A DNA stretch of 64,000 nucleotides from Xanthomonas melonis (GTDB lineage Bacteria; Pseudomonadota; Gammaproteobacteria; Xanthomonadales; Xanthomonadaceae): NCBI RefSeq assembly GCF_020783655.1, contig NZ_JAJGQH010000021.1, positions 1-64,000 of the forward strand, in the 5' to 3' direction. How positions within the stretch are numbered: the first letter of the stretch is position 1; each line of letters starts with the position of its first letter. The translations under genes were made by a program, and so were the position numbers. The notes below the pieces were generated by a model. The model saw nothing but the letters and a program-made list of their open reading frames with translations. It was not told where the DNA came from and ran no database searches. This document shows, piece after piece, positions 1 through 10,295 of the stretch.

Positions 1-128
1 GCGATCGGGTAGGTCATGATCGGCGCGGTCACGATGAAGATGATCAGCAGCACCAACATCACGTCCACCAGGGGCGTGACATTGATGTCGGCCATTGGGC
101 CGCGGTTTCCACCGGTACTGAATGCCAT
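1..128 (-). CDS. exbD: ExbD-type biopolymer transport protein, second copy (partial)
   Basis: Only the N-terminal 42 codons are in the window; the gene continues past the left edge. The visible part has the ExbD pattern: a short polar start, the [15 protein letters not shown] segment with the conserved aspartate in the single transmembrane helix, then the start of the periplasmic part. ExbD works with ExbB and TonB in the inner membrane to pass proton-motive energy to outer-membrane receptors. The start at 128 lies 3 bases after the stop of the upstream exbD copy, so the two are translated as one operon. In X. campestris a second exbD (exbD2) follows exbD1 and is reported to be needed for the hypersensitive response on non-host plants, although not for iron uptake; this copy sits in that position. 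Confidence 0.9.
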
Positions 129-131
129 GGC

Positions 132-557
132 TTACTGCCCCTTCTCTTTGGTTGCAACGAAGCCGACGTCCAGCATGCCCTGACCCTGCGCGATCTTGGT
201 GATCTCGTTGATCGTACGCATCTTGGTCGTGCGGTCGCCGCGCAGGTTGAGCGGCGGCTGCGGGGTCTGCTGTGCAGCGGTGGACAGGCGCGACTCCAGG
301 GCTTCCTTGGAAATCGGCTCGTCGTTCCAGTACAGCGACCCGTCTTCCTTGACGGCAAGGGTGATCGGCGCAGAACGCTTCTCGGCCTCATCCGGATTCT
401 GGATGAGGTTGGCCTCGGGCAGCTCCACCTTGACCTTGTGGGACATCAGCGGTGCCGTAATGATGAAGATGATCAGCAGCACCAACATCACGTCCACCAG
501 GGGCGTCACGTTGATGTCGGCCATCGGGCCGCCGCTGTTTCCACTACTGAAGGCCAT
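132..557 (-). CDS. exbD: ExbD biopolymer transport protein, first copy
   Basis: A 141-aa inner-membrane protein with one N-terminal transmembrane helix (about residues 15-40) that carries the conserved ExbD aspartate in [12 protein letters not shown], followed by a periplasmic domain of about 100 residues. Length and architecture are those of ExbD/TolR proteins, the proton-channel partner of ExbB that powers TonB. It lies 46 bases downstream of exbB and directly before a second exbD. Its 5' region shares an identical 45-base block (462-506) with the second copy (33-77), so the pair is a tandem duplication that still exchanges or retains sequence at the transmembrane helix. Confidence 0.95.
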   Translation of the reverse strand: MAFSSGNSGGPMADINVTPLVDVMLVLLIIFIITAPLMSHKVKVELPEANLIQNPDEAEKRSAPITLAVKEDGSLYWNDEPISKEALESRLSTAAQQTPQPPLNLRGDRTTKMRTINEITKIAQGQGMLDVGFVATKEKGQ

Positions 558-603
558 AACGGGCTCCGTCTAAATCGTTGCGAAGGCGTTCTTGGCGACC
601 GGA

Positions 604-1365
604 TTAGCGAACGCGCGAACCGGTGGCGAAGAAGTCGTGCAGGTCGTGAGCGAAGGTGTCGAACTTGGCGATCACCGAGCTGTTGACCTTGGAGAAGAAG
701 TTGAACGCGAACACGGCCGGGATGGCGACGAACAGACCGATCGCGGTCATGATCAGCGCTTCACCCACCGGGCCGGCAACGGCGTCGATGGAGGCCGAAC
801 CGGTCGCACCGATCTTGATCAGCGCGCCGTAGATGCCCCACACGGTACCGAGCAGACCGACGAACGGCGCGGTCGCACCGACGGTGGCCAGCAGGGTCAT
901 GCCCGACTGCAGCTTGGTGCTTTCGCGGGTCACGGCCTGACGCAGGGCGCGGTCGACGAACTCCGAACGGCTCAGGCTCTCGCCCAGGCCACCGGTATTG
1001 CCTTCGGCACGCTGGTGGTGAGCAGCAGCCTGCGCAGCGTCCAGTGCGATCTTGGAGAACGGCTCCGAAGCCGGCTGCTCTTCCATGGCGCGGATGGCGT
1101 CCTGTGCATTCGGGGCTTCCCAGAACGCGGTGGTCACGCGGTCAGCCGCGCTCTTCAGACGGGTGGCGCGGAAGATGTTGATGACGGTCCAGTACCAGGA
1201 GGCAGCGGACATGGCGACCAGGGTGATCAACACGACCCAGGACACGGCGAAGTCGCCGGGGCTGGAGGTCATTTCGGTGATCAAGTGCTCGAAGCCCATC
1301 TGCGACAGAGCGGCCGACGGATTGGAGCCCCCTGCAGCGGCGGCGATAAAGAATTCCTGCAGCAT
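604..1365 (-). CDS. exbB: ExbB/TolQ-type proton channel protein
   Basis: A 253-aa polytopic inner-membrane protein. After an N-terminal hydrophobic stretch (about residues 40-60) it has the MotA/TolQ/ExbB core: GMTLLATVGATAPFVGLLGTVWGIYGA (helix 2, with the conserved small and polar residues) and GPVGEALIMTAIGLFVAIPAVFAFNFF (helix 3). ExbB forms the pentameric scaffold around ExbD and drives TonB. It sits between tonB (85 bases upstream) and exbD1, the standard Xanthomonas order tonB-exbB-exbD1-exbD2. Confidence 0.95.
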   Translation of the reverse strand: MLQEFFIAAAAGGSNPSAALSQMGFEHLITEMTSSPGDFAVSWVVLITLVAMSAASWYWTVINIFRATRLKSAADRVTTAFWEAPNAQDAIRAMEEQPASEPFSKIALDAAQAAAHHQRAEGNTGGLGESLSRSEFVDRALRQAVTRESTKLQSGMTLLATVGATAPFVGLLGTVWGIYGALIKIGATGSASIDAVAGPVGEALIMTAIGLFVAIPAVFAFNFFSKVNSSVIAKFDTFAHDLHDFFATGSRVR

Positions 1366-1450
1366 GACGCTTACCTTTGTTGTGTGTGGTGATGAAGGGT
1401 GGAGCGAAAGGAAGACAGGATCCTGGGCCGGCCGTGGCCGGCCCGTGGGA

Positions 1451-2122
1451 TCAGTTCAGAGCAAAGTTGACCGGGACGCGGACGCGGCCGGCGGCTTTCT
1501 GCCCGTTGACGGTGGACGCGTTGAACTTCCACTTGCGTGCTGCGTCCATCGCGGCACGGTCAAGGTCGCGGTTGCGGCTGGACTTTTCGACCGACACGTT
1601 GGTCACGTTGCCGTTGGCATCCACATCCACGATCAGGATGACCTCGCCCTGGATACCGGCACGGAATGCAGCCGGCGGGTACTTCGGCGGGTTCATGTTC
1701 TTGGACGAGATATCGACACTGGCGCCGATGTCACTCGGCGGTTGCGGCGGAGCCGGCGGGCTCGGCGGCGTGACGATATCGCTCGGACGCGGTTCGGGAA
1801 CATCGACGACCGGCGCTTCCGGCGGCGGCGGAACCGGTGACGGCTTCGGCGGCGACAGATTCTTGACCGGCGGTGGCGGCTTGTCTTCCGGCGGCGGCGG
1901 CGGCGGCGGTGGCGGGGGAGGAGGCGGTGCATCCACCAGGGTGACCATGGTGGTGCGCTCCTTCTCTGCCGGAGCCTTCGGCGCCACTGCAGGGATCAGC
2001 AACATCATCAGTGCAGTGAGGTGCAGGGCAATTACAAAAGCAATACCGATAATGCGGGCCCAGCTCAGACCCTGGTTCCCGGCATCATAGTCATGCCTGT
2101 GGATAACGAGTTGTTCCGTCAT
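1451..2122 (-). CDS. tonB: TonB energy transducer
   Basis: A 223-aa protein with a short cytoplasmic tail, one transmembrane helix (IIGIAFVIALHLTALMMLLI, about residues 24-43), a proline-rich periplasmic spacer (residues 66-130) that includes an uninterrupted run of 13 prolines, and a C-terminal TonB domain beginning at NPPKYPPAAFRAGIQGEV. The C-terminal domain contacts the TonB box of outer-membrane receptors; the spacer crosses the periplasm. It is the first gene of the tonB-exbB-exbD1-exbD2 unit. The window holds two candidate clients, the receptors at 45497-48556 and 50238-52553. The C-terminal pattern resembles the short 'TonB family' proteins of plant-associated xanthomonads. Confidence 0.95.
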   Translation of the reverse strand: MTEQLVIHRHDYDAGNQGLSWARIIGIAFVIALHLTALMMLLIPAVAPKAPAEKERTTMVTLVDAPPPPPPPPPPPPPEDKPPPPVKNLSPPKPSPVPPPPEAPVVDVPEPRPSDIVTPPSPPAPPQPPSDIGASVDISSKNMNPPKYPPAAFRAGIQGEVILIVDVDANGNVTNVSVEKSSRNRDLDRAAMDAARKWKFNASTVNGQKAAGRVRVPVNFALN

Positions 2123-2274
2123 GCGCCAATGGCTCTTTCAGTGGGGGCCCGGATCACTGTGATGATCCCCAGGTTTTCGGACGGCTTTGACACCGCAGGA
2201 ACTCCCAAGCTTATACCAATCCCGAGTCCTGTAACCACTAAAAACACAGGGATTTCGGGGGTTTATTTTTCTTT

Positions 2275-3471
2275 TTACTTCAGGTTGATGATCTTCTTGG
2301 CGTCTTCGGGCTTCTTGACACCTTTGGCGATTGCCTGCTGCGCGGCCTGCTTGGCCTCCGGAATGCGCCCTTCCGAATGCAGCACCTTGGCCAGATTCAG
2401 ATAGGTCTCGCCGTCCTTGGACAGCGGAGCGGCCTTCTGCCAGTTCTCGATCGCCTTGGGCACGTCCTCGCTGTAGTAATACGACTGCGCCAGAGCGAGG
2501 TATGTCTGATAATCGGGCTTGAGGATGCCTTTTTGCATACCCTCGTTGATGACCGCGATGACGTCCTTTTCCTTGTTCTCGGTATTGGCGTAGATCGAGT
2601 ACAGCTGCTTGTATTCCTTCTCTTCGGTCAACTGCCCCGATGCACGCAGCTTGTCCATGACGCCGGCCGCCTTGTCCATCTGATCGGCCTGCATGTACAT
2701 GCTGGCCAGATTGAGCTGGGCCTTCTTGTCGTTCGGCGTCTTGGCTGCCAGCGCTTCGGCCGCAGCCACCGCTTCGCCGGTCTGACCGGCTTCGGCGTAG
2801 GACGCCATCAACAACTGGTTCCAGGTGTCCTTGGGTTCGGGCGACGCGGCGATGGCCTGCTTCAGCACCGGAATCGCTTCCTTGTAGCGTTCTGCCTGAT
2901 ACAGCGCCTGGCCCTTGAGGATCAGGTCTTCCGGACGCTGCGACTTGCTCTCTTCCAGATACTTGTCCAGCGTGGCCAGGCCCTCGGCCTGCTGGTCGTC
3001 CTGCATCTGCAGCTGGGCCAGCATCAGCATCGACTGGAACTGGCCGTTGTTGTCCAGTGCGTTCAGGGCGATGGCCTGCTGCAGATAGGTCTTGGCAGCG
3101 GCAGTGTCGTCCAGGTTGTAGGCCGCTTGCGCAGCCAGCTGGCCGGCCAGCGCCTTGTCGGCCTCGTTAGCCGCGCTGTTGGCCAGGATCTCGTCGGCCT
3201 GCGTGCGTACCGCCGCGTAATCCTCGCCCTTGTTGAAGGTCTCGATCAGCTTCTGCAGCTTGCTGCTCAGCTTGGAGGACGGCTTGACCGTGGGCGCCTG
3301 GCGGGTCGACTGCGGATACAGTTCCTCAGCCTTGCCGCTGTTCTTGGACTTGCGGCTGGCGCGCTCGGAGGAACGATCCGACTGCGCCACCGCATCGGCG
3401 ACGACAGCCCCACCCAGCGACGCGGCAATGAACAGGGACAACAAGGCTTGCTTGCGGTTGAGCAGTTTCAT
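2275..3471 (-). CDS. Secreted tetratricopeptide-repeat protein
   Basis: A 398-aa protein with a Sec signal peptide (MKLLNRKQ, then a hydrophobic stretch, cleavage after AVAQ near residue 30), a charged Ser/Lys/Arg linker, then TPR-like helical repeats from about residue 65 to the end (for example AKTYLQQAIALNALDNN, YKEAIPVLKQAIAASP, PKAIENWQKAAPLS). TPRs are protein-binding scaffolds, so the product is probably a periplasmic adaptor; no catalytic motif is visible. It is 152 bases upstream of tonB on the same strand. A TPR protein next to tonB-exbBD is common in xanthomonads, which hints at a role with the energy-transducing complex, but that is inference from position. Confidence 0.8.
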   Translation of the reverse strand: MKLLNRKQALLSLFIAASLGGAVVADAVAQSDRSSERASRKSKNSGKAEELYPQSTRQAPTVKPSSKLSSKLQKLIETFNKGEDYAAVRTQADEILANSAANEADKALAGQLAAQAAYNLDDTAAAKTYLQQAIALNALDNNGQFQSMLMLAQLQMQDDQQAEGLATLDKYLEESKSQRPEDLILKGQALYQAERYKEAIPVLKQAIAASPEPKDTWNQLLMASYAEAGQTGEAVAAAEALAAKTPNDKKAQLNLASMYMQADQMDKAAGVMDKLRASGQLTEEKEYKQLYSIYANTENKEKDVIAVINEGMQKGILKPDYQTYLALAQSYYYSEDVPKAIENWQKAAPLSKDGETYLNLAKVLHSEGRIPEAKQAAQQAIAKGVKKPEDAKKIINLK

Positions 3472-3751
3472 GATTCACCTCGGACGAGCCGCCGTCTGGC
3501 GGTACGAAAAGCGGAATGGAAGCTGTACGAAAAATCTGAGCCGGCAAACTTAGCAGAAAGTCCCAGTTCCCGAAAACGGTTTCCATGTTGTGGTGCGACA
3601 ATCGAGCCGCGGACAGTTGTGGAGCAGGACTAACGGTCGCCGGCTTGGGGTCGGCGCGTGCGAGGTGATCCGGGCAGAACCGGTCCACGTCTCGGTTCGC
3701 CGGGGCTGACCTGGGCCGAATCGGTGACCGCAGCGCCGCCCGGCGCGGGAC

Positions 3752-4558
3752 CTAGCCGCACCTGGGTTGCCGTCCTGCCAGGCGTGCCTGCTGGTACACC
3801 GGCTGAAGCTGGCCGACGTCGGCCTCCAGCTCGCGGATACGGTTGGCGGGATCGGGGTGGGTGGACAGCCACTGCGGCTGGCGGTTGCCGCTGGCGGCCA
3901 TCATGTTCTGCCACAAGGCCACCGCCTGCGCAGGATCGAACCCGGCCTGCGCCATCAGGCGCTGACCGACCACATCGGCCTCGCTTTCCTGAGTACGCGA
4001 GCCGGGCAACAGGAACACTGTCTGAGCGGTCATTCCACCGACCTGGTTCACGGCGCTGGCCGCGCCTTCGCCGTAGGCCGCACCGGCCAGGGCGCCGATG
4101 ATGCCCAGACCGGTCTGTGTGCCCAACTGCCGGGTGATGCGTTCTTCGTGGTGGCGCGAAATCACGTGGCCGATTTCGTGCCCGAGGACGGCAGCGAGTT
4201 GATCCTGGTTCTTGGCGACGGTAAAGATGCCCGTGTTCACCCCGACCTTGCCGCCGGGCAGGGCGAACGCATTGGCCTCGCTGTCAACGAATAGCGCGGT
4301 TTCCCAGTTGGTTTCGCGCCACTGCGGTGGCAACTGCGCGACCAGCGCGTTGACCACGCATTGCACGTAGGCGTTCTGTTTGCTGTCGGTACTGACTTTT
4401 TCCTTGGCCTTGGTCTGCGCGAACGACTGCGCGCCGAGCTGGTCCAACTGTTCCTGCGACACGCCGCCCACCACCTGTCGGCGGCCGGTTGGCGAAGTGG
4501 TGGTGGCACATGCCGTCAGTGCGAGGACAGCGACAACGATCAACAGCCTGGATTTCAT
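3752..4558 (-). CDS. M48-family zinc metalloprotease lipoprotein (LoiP/YggG-like)
   Basis: A 268-aa lipoprotein. The start at 4558 is chosen because it gives a clean lipoprotein signal (MKSRLLIVVAVLALTAC, lipobox LTAC) behind a purine-rich GAGGGGGA ribosome site. The zinc site is LGHEIGHVISRHHEER (HExxH) at about residues 130-145 with the downstream glutamate in SRTQESEADVVGQRLM, the usual M48 arrangement. Family members such as E. coli LoiP (YggG) and BepA act in outer-membrane quality control. Length fits LoiP; there is no TPR tail as in BepA. It stands alone between the TPR gene and the CPBP protease. Confidence 0.88.
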   Translation of the reverse strand: MKSRLLIVVAVLALTACATTTSPTGRRQVVGGVSQEQLDQLGAQSFAQTKAKEKVSTDSKQNAYVQCVVNALVAQLPPQWRETNWETALFVDSEANAFALPGGKVGVNTGIFTVAKNQDQLAAVLGHEIGHVISRHHEERITRQLGTQTGLGIIGALAGAAYGEGAASAVNQVGGMTAQTVFLLPGSRTQESEADVVGQRLMAQAGFDPAQAVALWQNMMAASGNRQPQWLSTHPDPANRIRELEADVGQLQPVYQQARLAGRQPRCG

Positions 4559-4739
4559 CAGATCCCCCTCTACCCGTTCGCTATTTTGGCAGGCCCGTCT
4601 TAACTTTTCGTCAAACGGGCCGAACCTGCGCGAAATCCCGGACGAGCGATTGGCAATGGTCAGTGTGCACCGCCTGGACCGCTCCCGTGAGCGCAGGGGT
4701 GGCGCCGTGCAACGGATAACTGCCGGCGGGCGGGGGGCT

Positions 4740-5576
4740 TCAGGCGCCGCCGAAGAAGTACAGCGCGACCAGGGCGGTGGCGTTGTTGATGCCATGGGCG
4801 GCGATCGGAGCCCATAGCGTGCCGGTTCGCCAGTACAGCCAGGCGAAGGCCGCGCCCATGCTGCCGTACACCAGCCACAGCTGGACGATGGCGGCCGGGC
4901 CGTTGCCGCTGATGCCGGGCACTTCATGTATCAATGCGAAGATCGCACCGCTCAGCACGATGCCCAACCATGGACGCCCGGCGGCCAACAGCCGGCCGAA
5001 CAATACCCGCCGAAACAGCAGCTCTTCGTACGCCGGAGCGATCAGCACCGCAAACACGGCCAGCGCCCATGGCCATTGCTGGATGGCTTCCTCCATCAAC
5101 GGAAGATTGGTCGGCACCGGTTTGATTCCCAGCGCCGAGGCCACGGCGCTGACCAGATTGCTGAACAGGAACACGGCAGCGGCAATCAGCCCGGTCCAGG
5201 CCCAGGTGGAGACGCGCCATGCGGCGTTGCGCGAGGCGGCCTGCTCGGCGGGGGTGGCGCGTCTGCGCCAGTAGTACAGCACCAGCGCCGGTGTGGCGGT
5301 GCTGACCAGCGCGACGAGCAGTTGCACCATGACCCCGGGCTGGCCGATTGCGGCCATGACCTCGGCGGGCGAGGGCGTCAGCCCCTGCGCCTTGGCGGCC
5401 TGCACATGCGCGATCCCGCGCAGTGCGCCCCATAGCGCGAAGCCGGCCACGCTCAGGGTCAGCAACAGCCCGATGGCGATCAGCACATCGACGCCAAAGC
5501 CGAGCAATACCGGGGCCAGCGGCCGCTTGCCGGCAACGCCGGGCGGCGCCGGCAAGGGAGAAGGTTGTGTGCTCAT
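4740..5576 (-). CDS. CPBP-family intramembrane metalloprotease
   Basis: A 278-aa membrane protein with about seven hydrophobic segments. It carries the CPBP/ABI (Rce1-like) motifs: PAYEELLFRRVLFGRL (motif 1, EExxxR), IFALIHE (motif 2, FxxxH) and APIAAHGINNATA (motif 3, HxxxN), all in the C-terminal half. These residues form the active site of glutamate-type intramembrane proteases related to Rce1. The substrate cannot be inferred. The start at 5576 is taken because upstream residues are arginine-rich and lie in the short gap after gyrB. Its ATG lies 67 bases after the gyrB stop, so it may be cotranscribed with gyrB. Confidence 0.85.
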   Translation of the reverse strand: MSTQPSPLPAPPGVAGKRPLAPVLLGFGVDVLIAIGLLLTLSVAGFALWGALRGIAHVQAAKAQGLTPSPAEVMAAIGQPGVMVQLLVALVSTATPALVLYYWRRRATPAEQAASRNAAWRVSTWAWTGLIAAAVFLFSNLVSAVASALGIKPVPTNLPLMEEAIQQWPWALAVFAVLIAPAYEELLFRRVLFGRLLAAGRPWLGIVLSGAIFALIHEVPGISGNGPAAIVQLWLVYGSMGAAFAWLYWRTGTLWAPIAAHGINNATALVALYFFGGA

Positions 5577-5643
5577 CGTCGTCCTGCCAGCACCGGGGCT
5601 GCGGCGTCGCACCGCAGTGCCCCGCCGCAGCGACAACGGCGGC

Positions 5644-8169
<2,526 letters not shown>

Positions 8170-8200
8170 TTATACCAGTCGGCCCGCATGGGCCGTTGGG

Positions 8201-9307
8201 TCACGACAGCGCCGCCTGCTGGATGAGCGCGCCGTGTTCCACGTGGAACCGGTGCAACAACCCGCCCGCTTCGGCCAGTCCTGGCGGAGTCTCGGTCGCG
8301 GTGATCAGCACCTGCGCGGGCGCCTGCGCCAGACGCCGCAGCACGCTGGCCTGGTGGTGTCGATCCAGTTCCGACCCCAGATCGTCCAACGCGATCACTG
8401 GCCATTCGCCGCGTTCGTGGGCAAAGTCTTCCGCCTGAGCGAGCAGGCAGGCCAGGGCGGTGAGCTTGGCCTGACCTCGCGACAACGCATCCTTGCCGGG
8501 AAGCACATCGAATTGCGGCGCCCAGTCGGCGCGATGCGGCCCTTGCGAGGTATAGCCGTTCTGACGATCGCGCTCGCGTGCCAGCAGCAAGGCATCTGCA
8601 AGCGACACCTCGTGACGTTTCCAGCCCGGGGAGAAGCTCAGCGCAGACAGGCCGAGGGACGGGGCGATGGCAGTGACGACCGGAATCAGGCGCTCCTGCA
8701 GTCGTTCGAGGTAGTGCAGTCGCCTGGAGGTGAGGGATTCTCCCGACTCGGCAAGTTCATGGTCCCAAGCGTCCAGCATCCGAGGCAGCGCTCCCTGTTT
8801 GAGCAGGGCGTTGCGCTGTTTGAGTGCACGCGCATAGCGGCGCCATAGCGCCAGGAAGTCAGGTTCCACGTGGAACAAGCCCCAATCCAGAAAGCGCCGA
8901 CGCGGTTCGCCGCCCCCACTGATCAGAACGTGGCTTCCTGGCTCGAACGTCACCACCGCAAGCGCCGCGCAGAGGGTGCCCAGCTGGGCGACATCCTCCC
9001 CATCGAGTCGCCCGGTCCATTCCTGTCCGCTATGGCGCAGGCCCGCACGCCGCGTGCGGGCCTGCGTCGTGCCGCTGCCCTCCCGCCATTCGACGAAGAC
9101 CTCCAGATCACCAGCGCCCTGCTGGATCAATCCATCGCGCACCCGGCCACGGAAGCTACGGCCGTAGGCCATCAGGTGAAGTGCCTCGAGCACGCTGGTC
9201 TTGCCTGCACCGTTGTCGCCGGTCAGCAGGTTCAGCGAGCAGGCAGGGTAGAGCTCGACCGTCTCGAATCGACGAAGTCGATGGATGGACAACCGCACTA
9301 CGTGCAT
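8201..9307 (-). CDS. recF: DNA replication and repair protein RecF
   Basis: A 368-aa ABC-type ATPase. Walker A is LLTGDNGAGKTSVLEALH (about residues 30-47), the signature motif is SRGQAKLTALACLLAQA, and Walker B is WPVIALDDLGSELDRHH. RecF loads RecA at gaps with RecO and RecR. The ATG at 9307 gives the standard start MHVVRLSIHRLRRFE; upstream codons lie in non-coding sequence. The gene contains two perfect parS palindromes (8236-8249 and 8863-8876), so its sequence also serves chromosome segregation. It is 112 bases upstream of gyrB. Confidence 0.97.
   Translation of the reverse strand: MHVVRLSIHRLRRFETVELYPACSLNLLTGDNGAGKTSVLEALHLMAYGRSFRGRVRDGLIQQGAGDLEVFVEWREGSGTTQARTRRAGLRHSGQEWTGRLDGEDVAQLGTLCAALAVVTFEPGSHVLISGGGEPRRRFLDWGLFHVEPDFLALWRRYARALKQRNALLKQGALPRMLDAWDHELAESGESLTSRRLHYLERLQERLIPVVTAIAPSLGLSALSFSPGWKRHEVSLADALLLARERDRQNGYTSQGPHRADWAPQFDVLPGKDALSRGQAKLTALACLLAQAEDFAHERGEWPVIALDDLGSELDRHHQASVLRRLAQAPAQVLITATETPPGLAEAGGLLHRFHVEHGALIQQAALS
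8236..8249. promoter_or_regulatory. parS site (ParB-binding palindrome) 1
   Basis: Perfect 14-bp palindrome GTTCCACGTGGAAC, the core of parS as described in Pseudomonas aeruginosa (close to the Bacillus consensus, C/G in place of T/A at one pair). It lies inside the 3' end of recF. ParB spreads from such sites and recruits ParA and SMC to separate sister origins. Two further copies occur within 2.1 kb. Confidence 0.88.
8863..8876. promoter_or_regulatory. parS site 2
   Basis: Second perfect copy of GTTCCACGTGGAAC, inside recF and 627 bases from the first. Codons here encode VPRGT-like residues on the antisense and FHVEP on the recF strand, so the palindrome is embedded without disturbing the frame. 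Confidence 0.88.
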
Positions 9308-10245
9308 CGATCGGTGTACTCCGGGCTGTGATCCGGCGCTCCCGGTCGCAGCGGAGGATACGTGATTGGACAGTTTACGCGCAGCCGGCGCCGGCGATCG
9401 CCAGAGGATGGCCTGGGGATAACTTGGGGACAAAAAAGCAGCTGCAAACCCTCTCAGCACTTATCTACAAGCTATCAGGCCAAAAACCCGCCTCAAAACA
9501 CAGGGTTTCGATACCAAAAATCACAATTAAAACAGTTACTTGACCTACTTTTCGGCGAAATCTGCCCCTACCATCACCACAAAGCTCTTAAGTTATTTAT
9601 AGATTTAAAAGCAAAAGCAGATGTGCATAAGTCAAAACCGGCAAATTCTCGGGACGGCCAAGCGCAAGGCGGCGGGCGGGATCTTCAACCCAATGTCCGA
9701 GGGAACACTGAGGACGGACGCGACAGTTTTGTCTCTTTCGCTTCTGAGACTTGGTTGACCTCGATCCACTTCGACACCCGTCATTTATGTTGGCAGCCCA
9801 TTTGACACCGCAAGTAAATATCTGAGACCTGGTCTCTCTTATGTCGCCTTTGCTTGTAGATTGGCCATGTCTAATGCGATCGAATTCGGCGCTAACAGGC
9901 AGCTTCACTCTTCCAACGAATTGAATCTCGGTCACTTCTCCGGGAAACCGGGTCTCCACGGCTGACGCGTCTCGTCATTGCATACCGCGACAGCGATATC
10001 TCGCACAGCAGCCAAGGGCGTCCTGCAACAGCCATGGCGAGACCAACCGTGTGCTGTCTGTCGACGCCATAGCGAGTCGGAAGTGCTCATCGATCAATGG
10101 GCGCACCCCCTGCTAAGCCCCAAACCTCCAATTGCGGATGCCTTGAGCGCATCGATGTGTGCTGCAGACCCAATCGATCGCTGGACCTCTTCCCCTGCCC
10201 GAGCTCGGCTTCGTCTGCAAGTGTCCAGGTCTTGTCCCCGCGCAC
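9308..10245. other. Long recF-dnaN intergenic region with AT-rich, DnaA-box-bearing segment
   Basis: About 940 bases without a convincing gene; open frames here have atypical composition and no recognisable domain. The part 9420-9640 is clearly AT-rich for this genome and contains TTATCTACA (9461-9469, one mismatch to the DnaA box) and TGTGCATAA (9622-9630, which is TTATGCACA on the other strand and fits TTATNCACA). A short palindrome GAGACC-T-GGTCTC is at 9824-9836. The region must hold the recF promoter. An auxiliary origin-like or regulatory role is possible but not shown. Confidence 0.55.
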
Positions 10246-10270
10246 AAAAAAGCCCGGCTCTCGCCGGGCT
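10246..10270 (-). terminator. Intrinsic terminator of dnaN
   Basis: On the minus strand an 8-bp perfect stem AGCCCGGC/GCCGGGCT with a GAGA loop is followed by a run of five T residues. It starts 26 bases after the dnaN stop and so ends leftward transcription of dnaN. Confidence 0.85.
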
Positions 10271-10275
10271 TCCGT

Positions 10276-10289
10276 GTTCCACGTGGAAC
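10276..10289. promoter_or_regulatory. parS site 3
   Basis: Third perfect copy of GTTCCACGTGGAAC, in the spacer between the dnaN stop codon and its terminator hairpin. It is about 1.2 kb from oriC. With sites 1 and 2 it forms an origin-proximal parS cluster. Confidence 0.9.
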
Positions 10290-10295
10290 GCAACG

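Noticed and set aside
1862-1930. Proline-codon repeat tract as a DNA repeat element
   Set aside because: It encodes the normal proline-rich periplasmic spacer of TonB.
2098-2106. Perfect DnaA box TGTGGATAA in the 5' part of tonB
   Set aside because: Single isolated copy inside coding sequence 9.5 kb from oriC; chance occurrence cannot be excluded.
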